Positions 1 through 11,957 of a stretch of DNA of 64,000 nucleotides are shown here, piece by piece (position 1 is the first letter of the stretch; every line of letters begins with the position of its first letter). Source of the DNA: Thunnus maccoyii (lineage: Eukaryota > Chordata > Actinopteri > Scombriformes > Scombridae); contig NC_056539.1 of assembly GCF_910596095.1 (NCBI RefSeq), forward strand, positions 9,932,501 through 9,996,500, given 5' to 3'. Below the pieces are notes generated by a model. It did not search any database. It had not been told where the DNA came from and worked only from the letters and a program-made list of their open reading frames with translations. The position numbers were made by a program, and so were the translations under genes.

Positions 1-1318
1 GTCTGAAAAATTAGCCTGACACGCACCATTTAAATGACTTTACATAGTCTACATGCCCACATAAGACCATTACACGACAATATACTTTTCTGTGAGACAT
101 AGGCCTAATAAAGTATTGTCAGAACTGTCTGACTTAAACAGTCAGCTGTACATTAGTTTTGATTAGGTTACCATACCATCCAAAATACCAGCAACTTGAT
201 CAGGAAGGCTAGTACTAAAAGCTGAATGTAGTGTTAACTATAAAACACATAATGCACAGGGTAAAAAATAATCCACCTCCTATGAAAAAATCTGATTCAG
301 GAAGTTTGTTTTACTGCATCCTGCTCCAGATCAAACATCTGGCACAGAACTCAGCAGAGGAGTGTCATAACATAGTCATGACTGAGACAAAGAACTGACG
401 TGATAAAATATGACTACACACACAGGAAGGCAAGTATTAAGAGTCTTCTACAGTTACTGACAAGGCTTCACATTTTGGCTTGGATGCTATACTACTCGGG
501 ACAATACATGGGTCCCCTTCACTTAACAAAGCCCCAGTGTCTAGAATATAATGGTCAGAGGAAGCTAGGAAACTACTGTGACTGAACAGCATTCCTTTTT
601 GACGGGATGGCAGCACTTAACCCCCTCATCGCATTTAACAGCACTGTCTTACTAGTATTTAAACTTTACCAAAACAACTCTGAGTGGGCTTCGTTACCTT
701 TAGACCTCAAAATTAGATCCGTGAAAGGTCTGAATAAGATTTAACTCGACAAATCTCTGAAAGGTATTGTCTGAATGACTTATATGTTTACGAAAAGCTT
801 TCATTGTTTTCCAAGAGCCTGCCTGTGAGATAAGATGCTGTACTGGCTACTGTCATACAGACACTGCCAACTCTGGCATCCACTACTTCATACTAGCAAA
901 TATAGCCATATCACTGGTGCTGGGCGGAGACAATGAGGTATGAGGTATGAACACAGTGATTTCAACAGTACATTCAAACTGATTACGTTAGTTGTCTGAA
1001 GTTCTGGTTACAATTCAGTGGATACTTGTGTATAAGGCTTGTCCAAGCCCCTGCATCACAGTTGACATGGCTTTACTTTAAGCATTACAAGCACTGAACA
1101 GTAGCTATATTACAAATTCAGATTTTGTTGAATCCTAACTACAGATTCCTGTCTTATAACTTATTTTTATAGCATCAGTAAATTCATCAACCATTAATAA
1201 AACCACTACTAACAAGTTAAAACCTATGCTTTATCAGAAAGGCTTCATACGTCATCTGTGCCTGTTTTCAGTAAGTTGATATGCACAGTTCATTCAGAGT
1301 TCACTGAATGTGGCTTAC
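1..1318 (-). other. dnm3: dnm3 intron 1 (partial)
   Basis: This stretch lies downstream, on the minus strand, of the splice donor that closes dynamin exon 1, so it is the start of intron 1 and runs out of the window. I see no second dynamin exon (the next should code DFLPRGSGIVTRR or similar), no RNA gene and no clear transposon in it. Short reading frames here look like chance. Confidence 0.6.
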
Positions 1319-1479
1319 CTGCCCACAAAACTTTCCAGCACGGAGCTCTTGCCTGCGCTCTGTCCGCCCACCACCGCAATCTGCGGCAGATGGAGGCTGC
1401 AGCTCTGTCCCACGCCGCTCAAGGCTTCTTGAAGGCGGTTGACGAGCGGGATCAGCTCCTCCATCCCACGGTTGCCCAT
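1319..1479 (-). CDS. dnm3: Dynamin-3, first coding exon (gene continues past left edge)
   Basis: The exon codes 53 residues starting [19 protein letters not shown] and ending ...[10 protein letters not shown], then two bases of an Arg codon before a GTAAGC donor. This is the start of a dynamin GTPase domain: the G1/P-loop GGQSAGKSS lies at residues 38-46 and binds the phosphates of GTP. Dynamins are large GTPases that assemble as collars on the necks of budding vesicles and cut them from the membrane in endocytosis. The protein alone could be dynamin 1, 2 or 3, which are nearly the same here. I call it dynamin 3 because mettl13 lies just upstream on the same strand, as METTL13 and DNM3 do in human 1q24.3. 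Only about 6 percent of the protein is in the window. Seen: motif and donor; inferred: paralogue identity. Confidence 0.85.
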
Positions 1480-1960
1480 CGCAACGGAGCGGCAGCCCGT
1501 CTACCTGCCCTGCTCCTTTAACTCCTGTTTAACGCAGGTTCTACGCTACACCAGTCAACAGAATAGCTACCATAGTTAATGGTTACTTACAATTATGCTG
1601 TTTTCATTGCTGAAATGTAGAAAAACCAAAAAATTGATACTCCTCTTGAGAGTCGGTTCTTGCCGATTTTAAAGCTCCGAGTCTTCAGCAGCCGTTGGTA
1701 CGTTAACTTAGTTACTGTTAGTGCGTCTGGTAACGTAAGTGTCCGACTTTGTGCTCACAGACAACGAGACCTCGAAAACAGCTTGCTATAGACATTTCTG
1801 TCTTTTAAAACTCCAAAAGCGCGCAGTGAGTTGTTTCCCTTGACCTCTGGATACATTTGGGAAGCTAACCGCTAGCTTATTAGCCGCTGCTGGATAGTTT
1901 AACAGCAAAACATTCTACTTTGACAGCTAACGGAATCAAGTTTTCAGCGCATGCGCGCTC
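1480..1960 (-). promoter_or_regulatory. dnm3: Likely dnm3 5' UTR and promoter
   Basis: About 480 bp upstream of the dynamin start codon. It carries a palindromic GCGCATGCGC at 1947-1956, the core of an NRF-1-type site, in a stretch with several CpG steps, and ends about 580 bp before the mettl13 stop codon. No TATA box stands out. The start of transcription cannot be fixed from sequence. Confidence 0.4.
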
Positions 1961-2541
1961 ATCGGAAAATTTAACTCGGCAACCCCCTTGGTGCTAGACA
2001 GACAAACTTCATGGCCAATTATAAAAGTACCTTAACTTATCAGACACCAGGCAAACACTCCCTCCTCCGACAGAAGCTATTTAAAAATCCAACACACCCT
2101 CTACTGCAGCCCTTAAACACTACAACCAGAACCAGCGTGTACGATTCATCTACTGTAAATAACGCGGCTGCATTCTTTGGCAGTGAGGAGGGAGCACAGT
2201 GTAGTACACTGGAATCCTGAAGCAAGTGAAAGAGAAACCGAAGGCTAAATTTAATGGGGAAATAATGCAAAGTGTTCATATTACTGAGTTCAGTTCAGAT
2301 TACATTTTATGTGAAGCTCAAGTAAAAGCAATGGGAATTCACTTTTGTTGAAGCACCACACTACAATTAAAGATAAAAATGTTCTTTACTAGTGTTTGTG
2401 TATGTAATACACCGTACATCATCATTCCATTATACTGAGCAGAAAAATCAATGTACTTCTTCCTCACATTTCGGCATCTTTATCATATAATTTCAAACTT
2501 GACACAATAATTAATTTCATCCCATTTGTTCACAGAAAAAC
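1961..2541 (-). other. Spacer with mettl13 3' UTR
   Basis: This is the stretch between the dnm3 promoter and the mettl13 stop codon. It should hold the mettl13 3' UTR, since that gene reads leftward into it. I could not choose a polyadenylation site with confidence. Two overlapping short frames on opposite strands at 2011-2279 show no family resemblance. Confidence 0.4.
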
Positions 2542-5500
2542 TCATGCTACTTTCAGGTCTTTTAACAGCTCTGCAATGTCAATATGTGGGCTGCGGTTGT
2601 CTCCAGTCCTGTTAGAGCACAGTGCACTCTGCAGATTCTTGGCTGCTTGGTTCAGGGATGGAAGGATGCGGGCGGCATCCGATGTCTCATTCTCTCCGCG
2701 AGAGCATAGAAGGACTTCATTGACCTCTCCTTCAATTTTTCGAGAGAGGATGGTTGGAAACACAGCGGTCACACGCTCCAGCACGTTTTTCCTCAAGGCG
2801 GAGTCTCGACATACAAGGTTCAGTATGAAAACACCTTGTACAGGGGCAAGGAGAAGTGAGAAGGCGAGAGAAGATTTAATGTGAGTGAAACACAACTATG
2901 ATGAAGTATTTCTAACAGAAAATGAGACTTTACATGTGAATAAGACAGTCCTGAAGATGTAATTGTTCATTAACAGTTTATTAATTGCCTATTAGATGTC
3001 TGTTTACATTTGTTTTCTTTATAACACTTTGTTATAATATCAGTTCTTTAATTATTATTTGATAAAAAACAGCAAATTCCAACAGACGGAGAGAATGTAG
3101 AAAATGATTAAAGATACTGTACCTTTAGGGTTTAGCAGGCTGCAGACTTTCTGCAGGATGGAGGTTTCTACAAAGGCAGCAGGAGGACAGCTCATACCCA
3201 CAGTGCTGTCTTTATTGTCTACATCAAACATGATGACATCAAACAAACGTCCACCTATAGAGAGAAAAAAAAAGTTACTTCTTGGTGTTCTTCTTGGCAT
3301 AGCTGTAGCTGCCCTTTCTCCCACTCCTCCATCACCAACCTTCTTTCTCCAGGGCACAGATGCGTTCAAGGCCGTCTCCAAGAGTGACAGTCAAACGATC
3401 ATCCGGTCGGAACCCGAACCACTCTTTTGCCACTTCCAGCACAACAGGGTCTAGTTCCACAACCTCAACAGCAACACTTGGCACAAAGTCCCGCAGAAAC
3501 TGAGGCAGACCTCCTCCACCAAGCCCCACCAGCAGCACTGACACTGGGACGTCTGAGAAGGGAGATAGAGGGGACGAGAAGTCACAGGTAAAGTTCAATC
3601 AAGTGTGATGTTTCATGTAAGACAATGGAAAGCTGTGGATGTTTTGTTAATCTTTCCTCCTGCCATCCACCTGAACCACATTGACATGACTGGACAAAAT
3701 TGGTGTGAAACCCAGTTTACACCGACACACACTCCTACTTTTGTTCTGTGGCGAGCCCACTCCGAGCATGGCAAGGCCAGCCACCATGATTTCATGGTGA
3801 GCGCAGCAGAGGAAGCCGCTGTCCACTGACAGAGAGGTTGAGGATGTTTTTGGAGGCGCTGTTGACTTGGCCTTCCTTTTGTTCTTCTTCTTGTGACTTG
3901 AGGCTGCAGGAACACAAATATTAAATTGTTTTTTAATCTATATTTTGATAAATGATAACAATATTGTAGTAATATATAAATAAAATAGTTCAAATAATTT
4001 TCCTTTTTTAATTGTTTGATTATTGTTTTCCCCTTTTATTGTTTTTTTCATCTTTTCTCTGTTGTTAAGGATATTTGTTTGTTGGGTCTTTTCTGTCTTC
4101 ATTCACTTGTGTCCTGGTATTGTTTTGTGTACAAAATGTAAAGATTGTTTTGATATTTATTGTTGTTCCAATACTTAATTGGTTAATAAATTGTTGACAA
4201 TAAGGAAAAATACATTATCATAAGTTAAAAGAAAGAGAGCATAACAAAGTACAGTGAATGAGGAAAAAGATCTGACCAGTATTTGAAGAGACAAGGCGGC
4301 TCTCTGATTGGACGAGGGCAGCATTAGAAAGGAACACAAGTCTACGATACAGTTCACCGTCTTCTCCTCTGACATTCTCCACACAGTAATCCCCACTCAG
4401 CTCACTCACACCCCTGCTGACCTCCTCTCGCCAACCTAGGTCACCTCCAACTGACAGAAATGGCACCTGAATGAGAGATAGAGTTGAAATTAGATAGAGT
4501 GATGAATTTGTTTTGGTGACATAAAATGTTTTATTGTATAAAAGCACATTTTAAAAAAGATTATTTACTGTATGTGTGTGTCTACCTGCTGATTGTCTGG
4601 CATTCCTGGAGGAGCCAGGTCCATCACCATTGGTGAGAGTTCTGACTGGACAGCCTGCATGTCTGTGTACTCTTGATTTCTGTGCATTGCCACGATAACC
4701 AGGCGCCGAAAGTTAGCACTGGCGGCCAGCTGCCTTCGCCCCTCGCTGGAACTGTAGAGCCAAGCTGTCTCACTTCCTTGAGGCACTAAAAGAATAAGTA
4801 GAGGAAAAAAAACAGTAAAAATTAACAAAGAAGAAAGACACACAACCAGTGTGACAGAAACATGATTAGACAACAGGAGAGCTCACCAATAAATATAGCA
4901 AACGGGTTCGATCTTGGCACCTTGGCACCAGGGGGGGAGTCTTGAACTGTGAGGGTGTATCTGGGAAGACCAGTCTTGGCGTGGCAGAGAGTGAGTGAGA
5001 GGTTCGAGCTGGCGTCTGTGCCTGTGCGGAGCCTCTTTCTCAACACGGAGTAAGCCTGATGCTCCCTCACAGCCGACAACAACTCTGCCACCTGTGTGAG
5101 ACGGGTTGGAGCTCCATCCTCTCCAAGACACATCTCCAGAATGGGTGTAGGCATAGGCTGACGAAACTTGGTGCAGACCAGAACAAAAACAGGCAGAGCA
5201 AAGGAGTCCTCATCTTTCCCACTTTCCTCTTGCAGGCAGTGGAGCCTCACTGCCCACCCCAGCTGAACAAACTGCTCCACAGCCAACTTGATCACACTCT
5301 CCTGAGCCAACGTCACACAGACATACCTGCCCCCGACACTTAGCACGCGGCCCACCTGCAGACACAAGAAAACTGCTGTGAGGAGAATGCAACGATAAGC
5401 TTTTAAACATACTATTTAAACACACCTCTACCACACTGGTTTCTTACTTCAGTGAGCATGTTCCTGGCCAGTGCTCCTTCTTCTTCAGATGCCATGGCAT

Positions 5501-6137
5501 CCAGGGTGCCCTTGTCCAGAGCAGCCTGGTAGCTGGCATCCTCATACGGTGTTTGTGTAGCATCCACCTGCTGGAAGGTCAGGCCCGGTCGGCGCTCAGC
5601 ATTTCGCTGGTTCATGTGAGTCACAACTGTCTCGCTGATGTCGATATTGGTCAGATGTTTGTAGCCAACATCATACAGCTGTTCACTCAGCTCAGAGTTA
5701 CCGCAGCCGACCACCAGCACCTGAGGGACAGAAACACAAAACGATTAAACATTTATTATTGTGAAAAGTAATTAAGTACATTTACTCAAGCCTTGTACCT
5801 ACATAATTTTTTGAGGCACATGCACAAGACTGAAGTATTTCAATGCTACTTTATACTTCATTTATATGACTAGGCAAGAAATCTATTGCTTCACTTCTTG
5901 TGAGGTTAATTGTCGGGCAAACATGATTTATACTGTATTGACATGCCACACCCCTGTTTATCCTGTATAAGCACCTGTCTTTACCTTATCTTGGGTTTTG
6001 ATGTATTTGTGCAGCACGCCGCAGAGTTTGTTGTAGTCTCCATACCACTCAAACGCTTTCTCTCCGCGCTTCTTAAAAAACCTCTCCCAGTACTCCGCGG
6101 AGCTGAACTCCTCGGCGGTGCGAGGTAATAGACTCAT
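2542..6137 (-). CDS. mettl13: Mettl13, eEF1A lysine and N-terminal methyltransferase
   Basis: Nine coding exons: 6137-5985, 5720-5448, 5355-4887, 4785-4586, 4466-4277, 3903-3739, 3552-3340, 3254-3123, 2834-2542. They join in frame to 2088 nt, 695 aa, close to the 699 aa of human METTL13. The protein begins MSLLPRTAEEFSSAEYWERF and ends ELLKDLKVA. There are two methyltransferase halves: the SAM motif VLVVGCGNSE at about residues 52-61, and a spermidine-synthase-like C-terminal fold with VLLVGLGGGG (about 490) and VEVVELDP. In the known family the N-terminal half methylates Lys55 of elongation factor eEF1A and the C-terminal half trimethylates its N-terminus. The Lys-rich insert coded by exon 6 looks like a flexible linker. 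It is head to head with itpa, 250 bp apart, and upstream of dnm3 on the same strand as in mammals. No damage seen. Confidence 0.96.
5764..5870. repeat. Fragment of a dispersed teleost repeat
   Basis: In mettl13 intron 1. It begins AAGTAATTAAGTACATTTAC, wording that recurs in many teleost genomes. A second, inverted fragment of what looks like the same family lies at 12345-12527. The family assignment is from memory of similar sequence, not from a search. Confidence 0.4.
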
Positions 6138-6387
6138 TGTCGGCTGCTGTTGTTAAAATACTCCTCAGTATCTGTTTACAGACGCCTCTCCACATGGCAC
6201 TCCGGCAGAGACTTTCCAACCCGGACTGCGTTGCAAGCCGTACCGCTCTCTGATTGGAGAATTTTCTGTAGGCGGAGCTTCAGACTGCTCGGTGATTTGC
6301 TGAGACTCTACGAACTGATTTTATTGGCCGCTGCTCGGCCGGTAGTACTCGGTCCGTCATTCTTAAGTCTTCCGGGTGTCCGTCATC
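6138..6387. promoter_or_regulatory. Shared divergent promoter, mettl13 / itpa
   Basis: The two start codons face away from each other across 250 bp, so both 5' UTRs and both promoters must fit here unless unseen upstream exons exist. Two ATTGG motifs (inverted CCAAT boxes) lie at 6253-6257 and 6323-6327, and an ETS-type CTTCCGG lies at 6369-6375, just before the itpa ATG. There is no TATA box. CCAAT plus ETS without TATA is usual for bidirectional housekeeping promoters. Confidence 0.65.
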
Positions 6388-7402
6388 ATGGCTGTGCCTG
6401 CTGGAAGGTCTGTGGTTTTCGTGACTGGAAACGCCAAAAAACTAGAAGAGGTAAGAGTCAAATATGTCGTTTCTGAGGCAGATTGTATGCTCACTACTGT
6501 GCTGTGTTGTTTAAGCAGTTTCAAACAGGATATTTGTGCTTTAATTGCTATTTTTGCTGCTGTCGCTCCACATTGGTCTTGCTAAATATAGGCAGTGAGC
6601 ACCACCTGTAATCTAATCCAACACCTCTCTTGCTTCATTTCATGTGAATCAGTCCTTCCAGATGTATGCTTTACTCTTTTTGTTCACATCCATCAGGTCA
6701 TTCAGATCCTCGGAGACAAGTTTCCCTACAAACTAATCTCAAAAAAGATTGACTGTAAGTAAGAAAGAATTAGTGATGATAAAAAAAAATAAATGCATGC
6801 ATCCTAGTCATTGCTCACATTACTATTTCCTCACCCAGTGCCTGAATACCAGGGAGAGCCAGATGAAATTTCCATACAGAAGTGTAAAGAGGCTGCACGT
6901 CAGGTACAGTAATAATACAGGTGTAAATACAGCATGAACATAGCTGTTGAACAGATGAAATGCATCCTATGTTGTCTGTGTTTCTCCTTCAGGTTGATGG
7001 CCCTGTCATAGTGGAGGACACCTGTCTGTGTTTCAAGGCGTTGGGAGGCTTGCCTGGTCCTTATATGTTAGTAAAGTGATTTCCACATCTATTCCACCAT
7101 TTAATCTTAAATAGTAGTAAAAAGTAGTAATAATTACAACTGAAACTCCTTGTTTTGTAGAAAATGGTTCCTGGATAAACTCAAACCAGAAGGTAAGTAA
7201 TAGACATGGTTCCTATGATTTTTAAATAGATATTTAGAGCTGGATAGAAAAACGGTGAACTTTCTCGTCACATGTTATATTGTAGGCTTGTACAAACTTC
7301 TTGCTGGGTTTGAGGATAAATCAGCGTGGGCTCTCTGCACGTTTGCATTCACTGGTGGGAAAGACGAACCGGTAGAGCTCTTCAGAGGGATAACACAGGT
7401 TA

Positions 7403-7452
<50 letters not shown>

Positions 7453-7947
7453 GCCTTGGTTTATGTTTTTATTATTTTATTTTCTCTGATGTATATTTTT
7501 GTGTGTGTGTGTATGTTTAGGGGCACATTGTGGAACCCAGGGGACCTCGAGACTTTGGATGGGATCCCTGTTTCCAGCCAGAGGGATATGACAAAACGTA
7601 AGCAAGGATTGGGCTTGAAATTCCCTGTTCATTCCACTAGGTGGACCCAGAGGTTAACACACTGTTAGGGTCCAATTGGGTTCAAATCATCCAGCAAAAT
7701 GCACAATAGTGATGATCCCTATCCTTATTCTGAGCATCTGAGATTTATTATCACAGTTATTCCACATTAGTTCCAAGCATGAAAACATATCCTTACTTAA
7801 CATATCCTTAATTACTTCCCTCTCATCTGCAGCTATGCTGAACTGCCCAAAGAGGTGAAGAACACAATCTCTCACCGCTACAGGGCGCTGGCTGCCATGG
7901 CTGAGCACTTCTCACCACAGAGCAAGAGGAAGAAGCTGGAGCATTGA
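6388..7947 (+). CDS. itpa: Inosine triphosphate pyrophosphatase
   Basis: Eight coding exons: 6388-6450, 6697-6754, 6839-6903, 6993-7066, 7161-7192, 7286-7398, 7521-7597, 7833-7947. They join to 597 nt, 198 aa; human ITPA has 194. The enzyme hydrolyses ITP, dITP and XTP to monophosphates plus pyrophosphate in the cytosol, keeping deaminated purines out of RNA and DNA. Family motifs are all present: [10 protein letters not shown] near the N-terminus (nucleotide binding), [41 protein letters not shown] and SHRYRAL. The Pro of GDKFP, the position altered in human P32T deficiency, is kept. The C-terminal tail SKRKKLEH differs from the mammalian end and is basic. All junctions are GT-AG and in phase. 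The human gene is not linked to METTL13, so its place here is notable. Confidence 0.97.
7406..7449. repeat. (CT)n microsatellite in itpa intron 6
   Basis: About 22 uninterrupted CT units begin 7 bp after the exon 6 donor. Being so close to the splice site, length change here could affect splicing, but nothing in the sequence shows that it does. Confidence 0.95.
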
Positions 7948-8134
7948 GTTGTTATTTTAGGCCAACTTCAGGCTCTGGAGCAGAATATATTAAACCTCAC
8001 TTCATCAGATATAATGATACAGAACATGACGGTTGTGACAGATAACAGATGTGTGATCACAACATCTAGTTATAGAGTCTGTAGTAAAAAAGGTGCTGTA
8101 TAATATCTGTTTTCTGTTGCGTATTTTTAATAAA
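7948..8134 (+). promoter_or_regulatory. itpa: itpa 3' UTR with polyadenylation signal
   Basis: The UTR follows the TGA at 7945-7947. A canonical AATAAA lies at 8129-8134, giving a UTR of about 200 nt. No other signal was found closer to the stop. Confidence 0.75.
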
Positions 8135-8149
8135 CTTTTTGTTAATTTG

Positions 8150-11090
8150 TAAACAAATCCTCTCCATTCTCTCTTATTCTGGCTGAAGATGTCCCTGCGT
8201 TTGCAGTTAGAATTTTTTAGGAAATGAGCATGTTAAAAATATCTTCCAGATTAATATGGAAAAATGCTGGAAATTGTTTCAAGACTAGTTTCATTGTTCC
8301 ACAGTGGATACTCAGAAATGACCTTTTTAGTTTTTACTTCCATGGGCTGACAAAGATAGACTTGAAGAAGAGCATAAATTTAAAAAAAAAGAGGAGCTCC
8401 AGGGTCCTGATGAGAGCAGCAGACCGCTCTGTTACTGAGAGTAACTCCTGGAGTTGGCGAGGGAAGGAGAGGATTGTTCAGGCTGGAGTCCAGAGGGAGT
8501 GGTGAGGGGATGTGGGAGGAGTGGGTCTCTAAAGAAGGTCGGGGTATTCAGTACAAACACAACAGTGATAACAGGGGAGTTTGGGTAATAAATGACCCTG
8601 GAGTAGGAAGTCTCTGAACAGGAACTATGCACACACCTGTGACTGATGCCTCCCAGATGTACTCAAAGTGTCACACATGTGCACACACGCATCCTCTGAG
8701 TAAAACCAAAGCCAGTAGACACAACTAATCCTGACTACTGGTTACTACAAAGCTGTTTTTCATCATTTACAATAAATTTTAAGTGCTTAGTTATTAACAA
8801 TAATACTCCTGCCTGTCAGAGTGACACCTTTTCAAGAAAAATAGGTTGTTGTAGGTCATGAAATCATTTCCACATGAATTGGATGCAGTAAGCTGTTTGC
8901 TTTGTTGGGGGACTTGTCAGGAAGGAAGGAACCCCACCTGTCATCCATGTTTTTAACAGAACATGGAAGATGTGTGTCAGACTTCACTACAGGTCAGAAC
9001 CGTCGGTATGAAGGCATCCCTCTTTTCCTCTGTGACTCAAAGTCAACACAGCTACTGTCAGTGTTGTAGTGTTCAGTTGAGCCCAGACAGCTATTGCATG
9101 TATGACTTTCAGGGAATTTTAAAAGGTTTAACATGTACAACATTAGCTGAGAAAGAGTGGGAGTTGTTCAAAAAAATACGTGCTGTTATTTTATAGTTCT
9201 TCTGACTCCTTTCTTGCCAACAGTGTGCCATAAGTTGTTTAAAGGTCATTATGGGATTATTTATTTATTTATTTTTGGGACATTCTAATTAAATCGTCTT
9301 TCTCATGCCTTTATTATAGGATTGTAGTATTTTAGGATTTTTTATTTTTCAAACTGACAGGAAAATCAAGAGGTCTGCCACTGGTGCCTTGTAATTACAT
9401 GTTTGATGTTTAATGAGTTCACCTATGACAGACTGTTTCAGTTTTTGGTTTTACACTCAGAAAACCTCAGAGACACTTAAGATTGAAGCTTATTGCAATA
9501 TTTTAATGCAATGAGTTGCATAAGCTATGTCCTTTAAGTTGATGCTTCTCAACCTGCTGTGGACATCCATGTTTGAGGACTATAACATGATTTATAAAAT
9601 AGGAAAAAAAACCCACCAAAAACAAAATTTTTTGATATTCCTTATCTTTCTCCTTTATCTTTACCACCAGCTTTATCTTTCTATCTTTTCTTCCTCCTCT
9701 AATAATTGAATAAATGAAACAACCTATAAAGAGACAACCATTCTAACCATCCAGGAGCCAGTCTGTATACTGGAACCTGGAAAAAACCTTCCCTCTGTAT
9801 GAAAATCATCTCCTGACATGACCTGCAAGTCAGAACCCTGTTCCCAGACCCTCATCAGGTCTGACGCCAGTGTTTTTCAGACTTTATTGCCAATAACAGA
9901 ATGTTTATCTGAGTTGTCAGAAGGAGCTTTTGCTGTTGTGATACTGTGGACGTTGTGGTTAATGAAGGAATGTGCTACAAAGGGATCACGTCATGAAAGG
10001 ATGCCTGACTTTATGAGATTTTAATCCATTGTGATTGCACCAGAGGATGAGGAGGATTTGATATGGCTTTGAGGAGACAGACTGTGCTTCTTCTTATTTG
10101 TTATGCAAGACTTACCTGAATTCCGCTGCTGTGACGAGTCTTATTTAATGGTAGACTCAATTTAAAACCTTTAGATGCTTTTCCCCCTCCAAATAACAGC
10201 ACATGTAACTGAAGAAAAATTACTTCCAGTATGTACTGTGTGACCTAAGACTTCTGAGAGATTTGGTTTTAACTTCAAAGCAACAATTAACAAGGGTCAA
10301 TTTCAACTCCATAAATTTTGTTTCGACAAAACTCACCCTCAAATGAAGTCTCTCCAGGAGGTTTCAGGGTTCAGGCTAATGAATTATTCCACCATGAGGC
10401 CACTGAAGTGAGTGATGGAAACAGTTGACCTGATACATCTACCTGCTGGGACCCCTCTTCTCGATTTCCAATGTTTATGACTGTCAAGTCCCTCTGAAGA
10501 CACTGAGGGCTCCATGAATACTACCTGCATTTTAACTGCCTCACAGAAAGGTTATATGTGGTATCTGATTTCACCTTCTGACTTCTACTTTGACCTTTGT
10601 CATCACTTGTGTGTTTTCATTACCATCATTTCATTGTAAAGAATGTGAAGATTGGAGCTTTGTTGCATATTTTGAGAGTTAATCAGTGAATATTTCGTGA
10701 TCTCTGGTTTCTGCATTACTTATATTGGCAAGGCTCTTCTCCCTGTTAGCTGTTTGTATCTACATGTGTATGCATGGTAACATGCTTAAGGGTGGACTAA
10801 CATAAAGGAAGGGAGGCATAAAGAGAAAGGAGGAAGGAGAAAATGAATGAGAAGGAGAAGGGTGGGCAAAGGGGAATGTGGTGGGACACAGAAAATGAAA
10901 AATGTGCATGGCTGTGACATTTGCTATTTCTCTCAGATGCATTCTTCAAATAAAATAAAATAAAATTGTAAAATTACATTGATCTGGTCTGTAGATCCCA
11001 GCAGCACAGGCCTACTCTTGAACACTTAAAACCTACAAATAAATCTTTGTCAGGCACTTCATAAATTACACAACAGTCCAAGATTTTTCA
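8150..11090. other. Intergenic spacer, nothing recognised
   Basis: About 2.9 kb between the itpa and rangrf 3' ends. The genes converge here. It is AT-rich, with scattered short frames that show no domain, codon bias or splice pattern. There is a short AAAAT-type repeat near 10950. I see no RNA gene and no transposon ends. Confidence 0.5.
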
Positions 11091-11100
11091 TCCAAATCTT

Positions 11101-11106
11101 TTTATT
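11101..11106 (-). promoter_or_regulatory. rangrf: rangrf polyadenylation signal
   Basis: TTTATT on the plus strand reads AATAAA on the minus strand, about 245 nt after the rangrf stop codon. It is the nearest canonical signal. Confidence 0.6.
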
Positions 11107-11351
11107 ATGACAAAGGCTGTGTTCACAGCATTAATATTTGGTTTTCAGTTCATTTTTAGTTGCCAGAACAATGTCAACATCAAAAGGCAAAACAGAACAT
11201 GTATTCCTATTTGTCCCTCTAAAACGTTTGGGTCCCCAAAACATTTCTCGTGGAGCAAAACACAGATCTAGTATGTTTTAATGTGCCTGTGTTATAGAGA
11301 AAGACTAAATATAATCAGGCGAAGTCCCACACTGAGAAAGCAGCAGTTGCC

Positions 11352-11933
11352 CTACCCAAACAGTCCTGGGTTGTGCAGAGTCAAAGACTGTAACAGGCGC
11401 TGGAAGTCCTGCACCGTCCACGGCTCCTTGTGCGTCCCCACTGCAGCGGCACTGCTGCTGTCAGGGCTGATACTCTGCGGGTCATTGAAGGTTATCAGGA
11501 CGTCTGTGGAGAACTGTGGCAGACGGAACAAACCGAGGTGAAGGGTCACTGTATTCCTGGCCTCCTCGTTGAACTTGGATACGCACTGTGTGCCGGTGAG
11601 CATCCAGGCGGAGCTGCACTCTGACAGGGACAGCTCAGACTTTGGTAGGGGTACAACACTAGTCACTTCAAAAGCACCTGGCTCTAAAGCTTTGTTACTG
11701 CCTGCGATGTCTTCAAAGTGGTACCTGGCAGCATCCTGGTCTGCCACCTGATCCTGGTACTCCACTAGCTCCACGATCAGGCTCTGGTCGGTGTGTGCAT
11801 GGGCGAACACCTCCTGGTTATCCGGGATCTCCCTCAGCTCACTGACGTCTGTAGAGCTGTGAGGGATGACAGCTGACAGTCCTCCTCCAAACAGAGGATG
11901 AGCCTTGTCCGCGCTGCTTGCGGCACTCTGCAT
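11352..11933 (-). CDS. rangrf: Ran guanine nucleotide release factor (MOG1)
   Basis: One uninterrupted frame of 194 codons gives 193 aa (human RANGRF 186 aa). Landmarks of the Mog1 family are present: HPLFGGGLSAVIP at residues 12-24, DVSELREIPDNQEVF, DQSLIVELVEYQ, ARYHFEDIAG, and the C-terminal block WTVQDFQRLLQSLTLHNPGLFG. Mog1 binds Ran and releases its nucleotide, aiding nuclear protein import; in vertebrate heart it also helps bring the Nav1.5 sodium channel to the surface. I start at the ATG at 11933; an in-frame ATG 36 nt upstream (MCCSLCRAAHRE) has no family match and lies close to a likely splice acceptor. The human gene has several coding exons, while here the coding part has none broken by an intron. 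The gene lies between mettl13/itpa and vamp4, opposite in strand to both itpa and vamp4. Confidence 0.94.
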   Translation of the reverse strand: MQSAASSADKAHPLFGGGLSAVIPHSSTDVSELREIPDNQEVFAHAHTDQSLIVELVEYQDQVADQDAARYHFEDIAGSNKALEPGAFEVTSVVPLPKSELSLSECSSAWMLTGTQCVSKFNEEARNTVTLHLGLFRLPQFSTDVLITFNDPQSISPDSSSAAAVGTHKEPWTVQDFQRLLQSLTLHNPGLFG

Positions 11934-11957
11934 CTCTCTGTGGGCAGCTCTGCACAA

